Source: Saprospirales bacterium
Lineage (GTDB): Bacteria > Bacteroidota > Bacteroidia > Chitinophagales > Saprospiraceae
Length of the DNA: 64,000 bases
Direction of reading: 5' to 3'
NCBI GenBank assembly: GCA_016719895.1
Contig: JADJYG010000001.1
Span: 62,001 to 126,000, forward strand
Position numbers and translations under genes: made by a program. Position 1 is the first letter of the stretch. Every line of letters starts with the position of its first letter. A model generated the notes under the pieces. It did not search any database. It was not told the DNA's origin and worked only from the letters and a program-made list of their open reading frames with translations. This document shows, piece by piece, positions 63,905 to 64,000 of the stretch.

Positions 63905-64000
63905 TTAGGAGTCTATAGTCGTCTGAAGATGATACTCTGCCAAGGCGTAAATCGGTTTTCGCATGATAAGCCCCAGGCGCAATTTTCGCTCGTTCATACA
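63905..64000 (-). CDS. Possible 3' end of an unknown gene, cut by the window
   Basis: An open minus-strand frame enters from the right edge and stops at 63905 after about 31 codons, ending with T-T-I-D-S. No domain is recognised; it may be the end of a real gene or chance. Confidence 0.25.
   Translation of the reverse strand, partial: CMNERKLRLGLIMRKPIYALAEYHLQTTIDS

Noticed and set aside
1..64000. tRNA genes, complete insertion sequences or regular CRISPR arrays
   Set aside because: I looked for TTC-like arms, transposase domains and evenly spaced repeats and saw none; a program such as tRNAscan would be needed to exclude a tRNA.

Overview
The window reads as a chromosomal segment of a Bacteroidota bacterium, most likely a relative of Saprospiria or Chitinophagia. 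The signs are two proteins with type IX secretion C-terminal tails, a FecI/FecR/TonB/DUF4249 uptake operon, a short RpoD-type sigma factor, many TAnnTTTG promoter boxes, and mostly housekeeping Bacteroidota genes with moderate GC. The class is inferred; only the phylum is well supported. I saw no rRNA, tRNA, complete IS or regular CRISPR array.

Layout. 1-7.7 kb: an M57 metallopeptidase (cut by the window edge), a thioredoxin-like protein, a vanadium-haloperoxidase-like lipoprotein, serine acetyltransferase, a 3-oxoadipyl-CoA-type thiolase, a lipoprotein and an orphan Cas6. A 1.2 kb gene-poor stretch beside cas6 holds two degenerate repeat-like sites. 7.7-14.4 kb: an unrecognised helical protein, a Bax-inhibitor-1 protein (frameshifted), two membrane proteins of unknown role, and a cassette of glycosyltransferase, aldo/keto reductase and FAD oxidoreductase. 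14.4-18.5 kb: a metal-export block (CopA ATPase, HMA chaperone, polytopic membrane protein, CDF exporter). 18.5-24.3 kb: MmcQ/YjbR, deoxynucleoside kinase, GatC, a LolD/MacB-type ATPase, a TlpA-like lipoprotein and PurL. 24.4-27.5 kb: a very large protein with an N-terminal TIR-like domain. 27.5-36.6 kb: a TonB receptor interrupted by an in-frame TGA, a redoxin, malate dehydrogenase, and the sigma/anti-sigma/TonB/DUF4249 operon. 36.9-49 kb: a CRP-family regulator, a secreted deiminase, RpoD, CTP synthase, LipB, MsrB and a large T9SS-exported protein. 49-64 kb: GroEL/ES, PfkB, YdeI-like, AcpH-like, a TrpF-like protein, YchF followed by a 158 bp palindromic element, acyltransferase, AccD, the CcmB/CcsA/CcmD-like cluster joined to glutamate dehydrogenase, Lrp and PfkA.

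A window-wide pattern stands out. Six genes (BI-1, purL, the TIR-like gene, the STN-TonB receptor, fecR, crp) are each split by +/-1 indels within or beside mononucleotide runs of four to six bases (fecR has two), and restoring the run restores a full family-length protein. Because purL, which is rarely lost, is among them, residual homopolymer error in the assembly is the likeliest cause, although real decay or phase variation cannot be excluded from sequence alone. I annotate these as single frameshifted genes.

The strongest candidates for new biology are the orphan Cas6, which lacks the expected active-site Tyr and His and sits near degenerate repeats; the TIR-like 1037-residue protein; the 158 bp palindromic element that forms the ychF stop codon; and the hairpin in the cysE leader.
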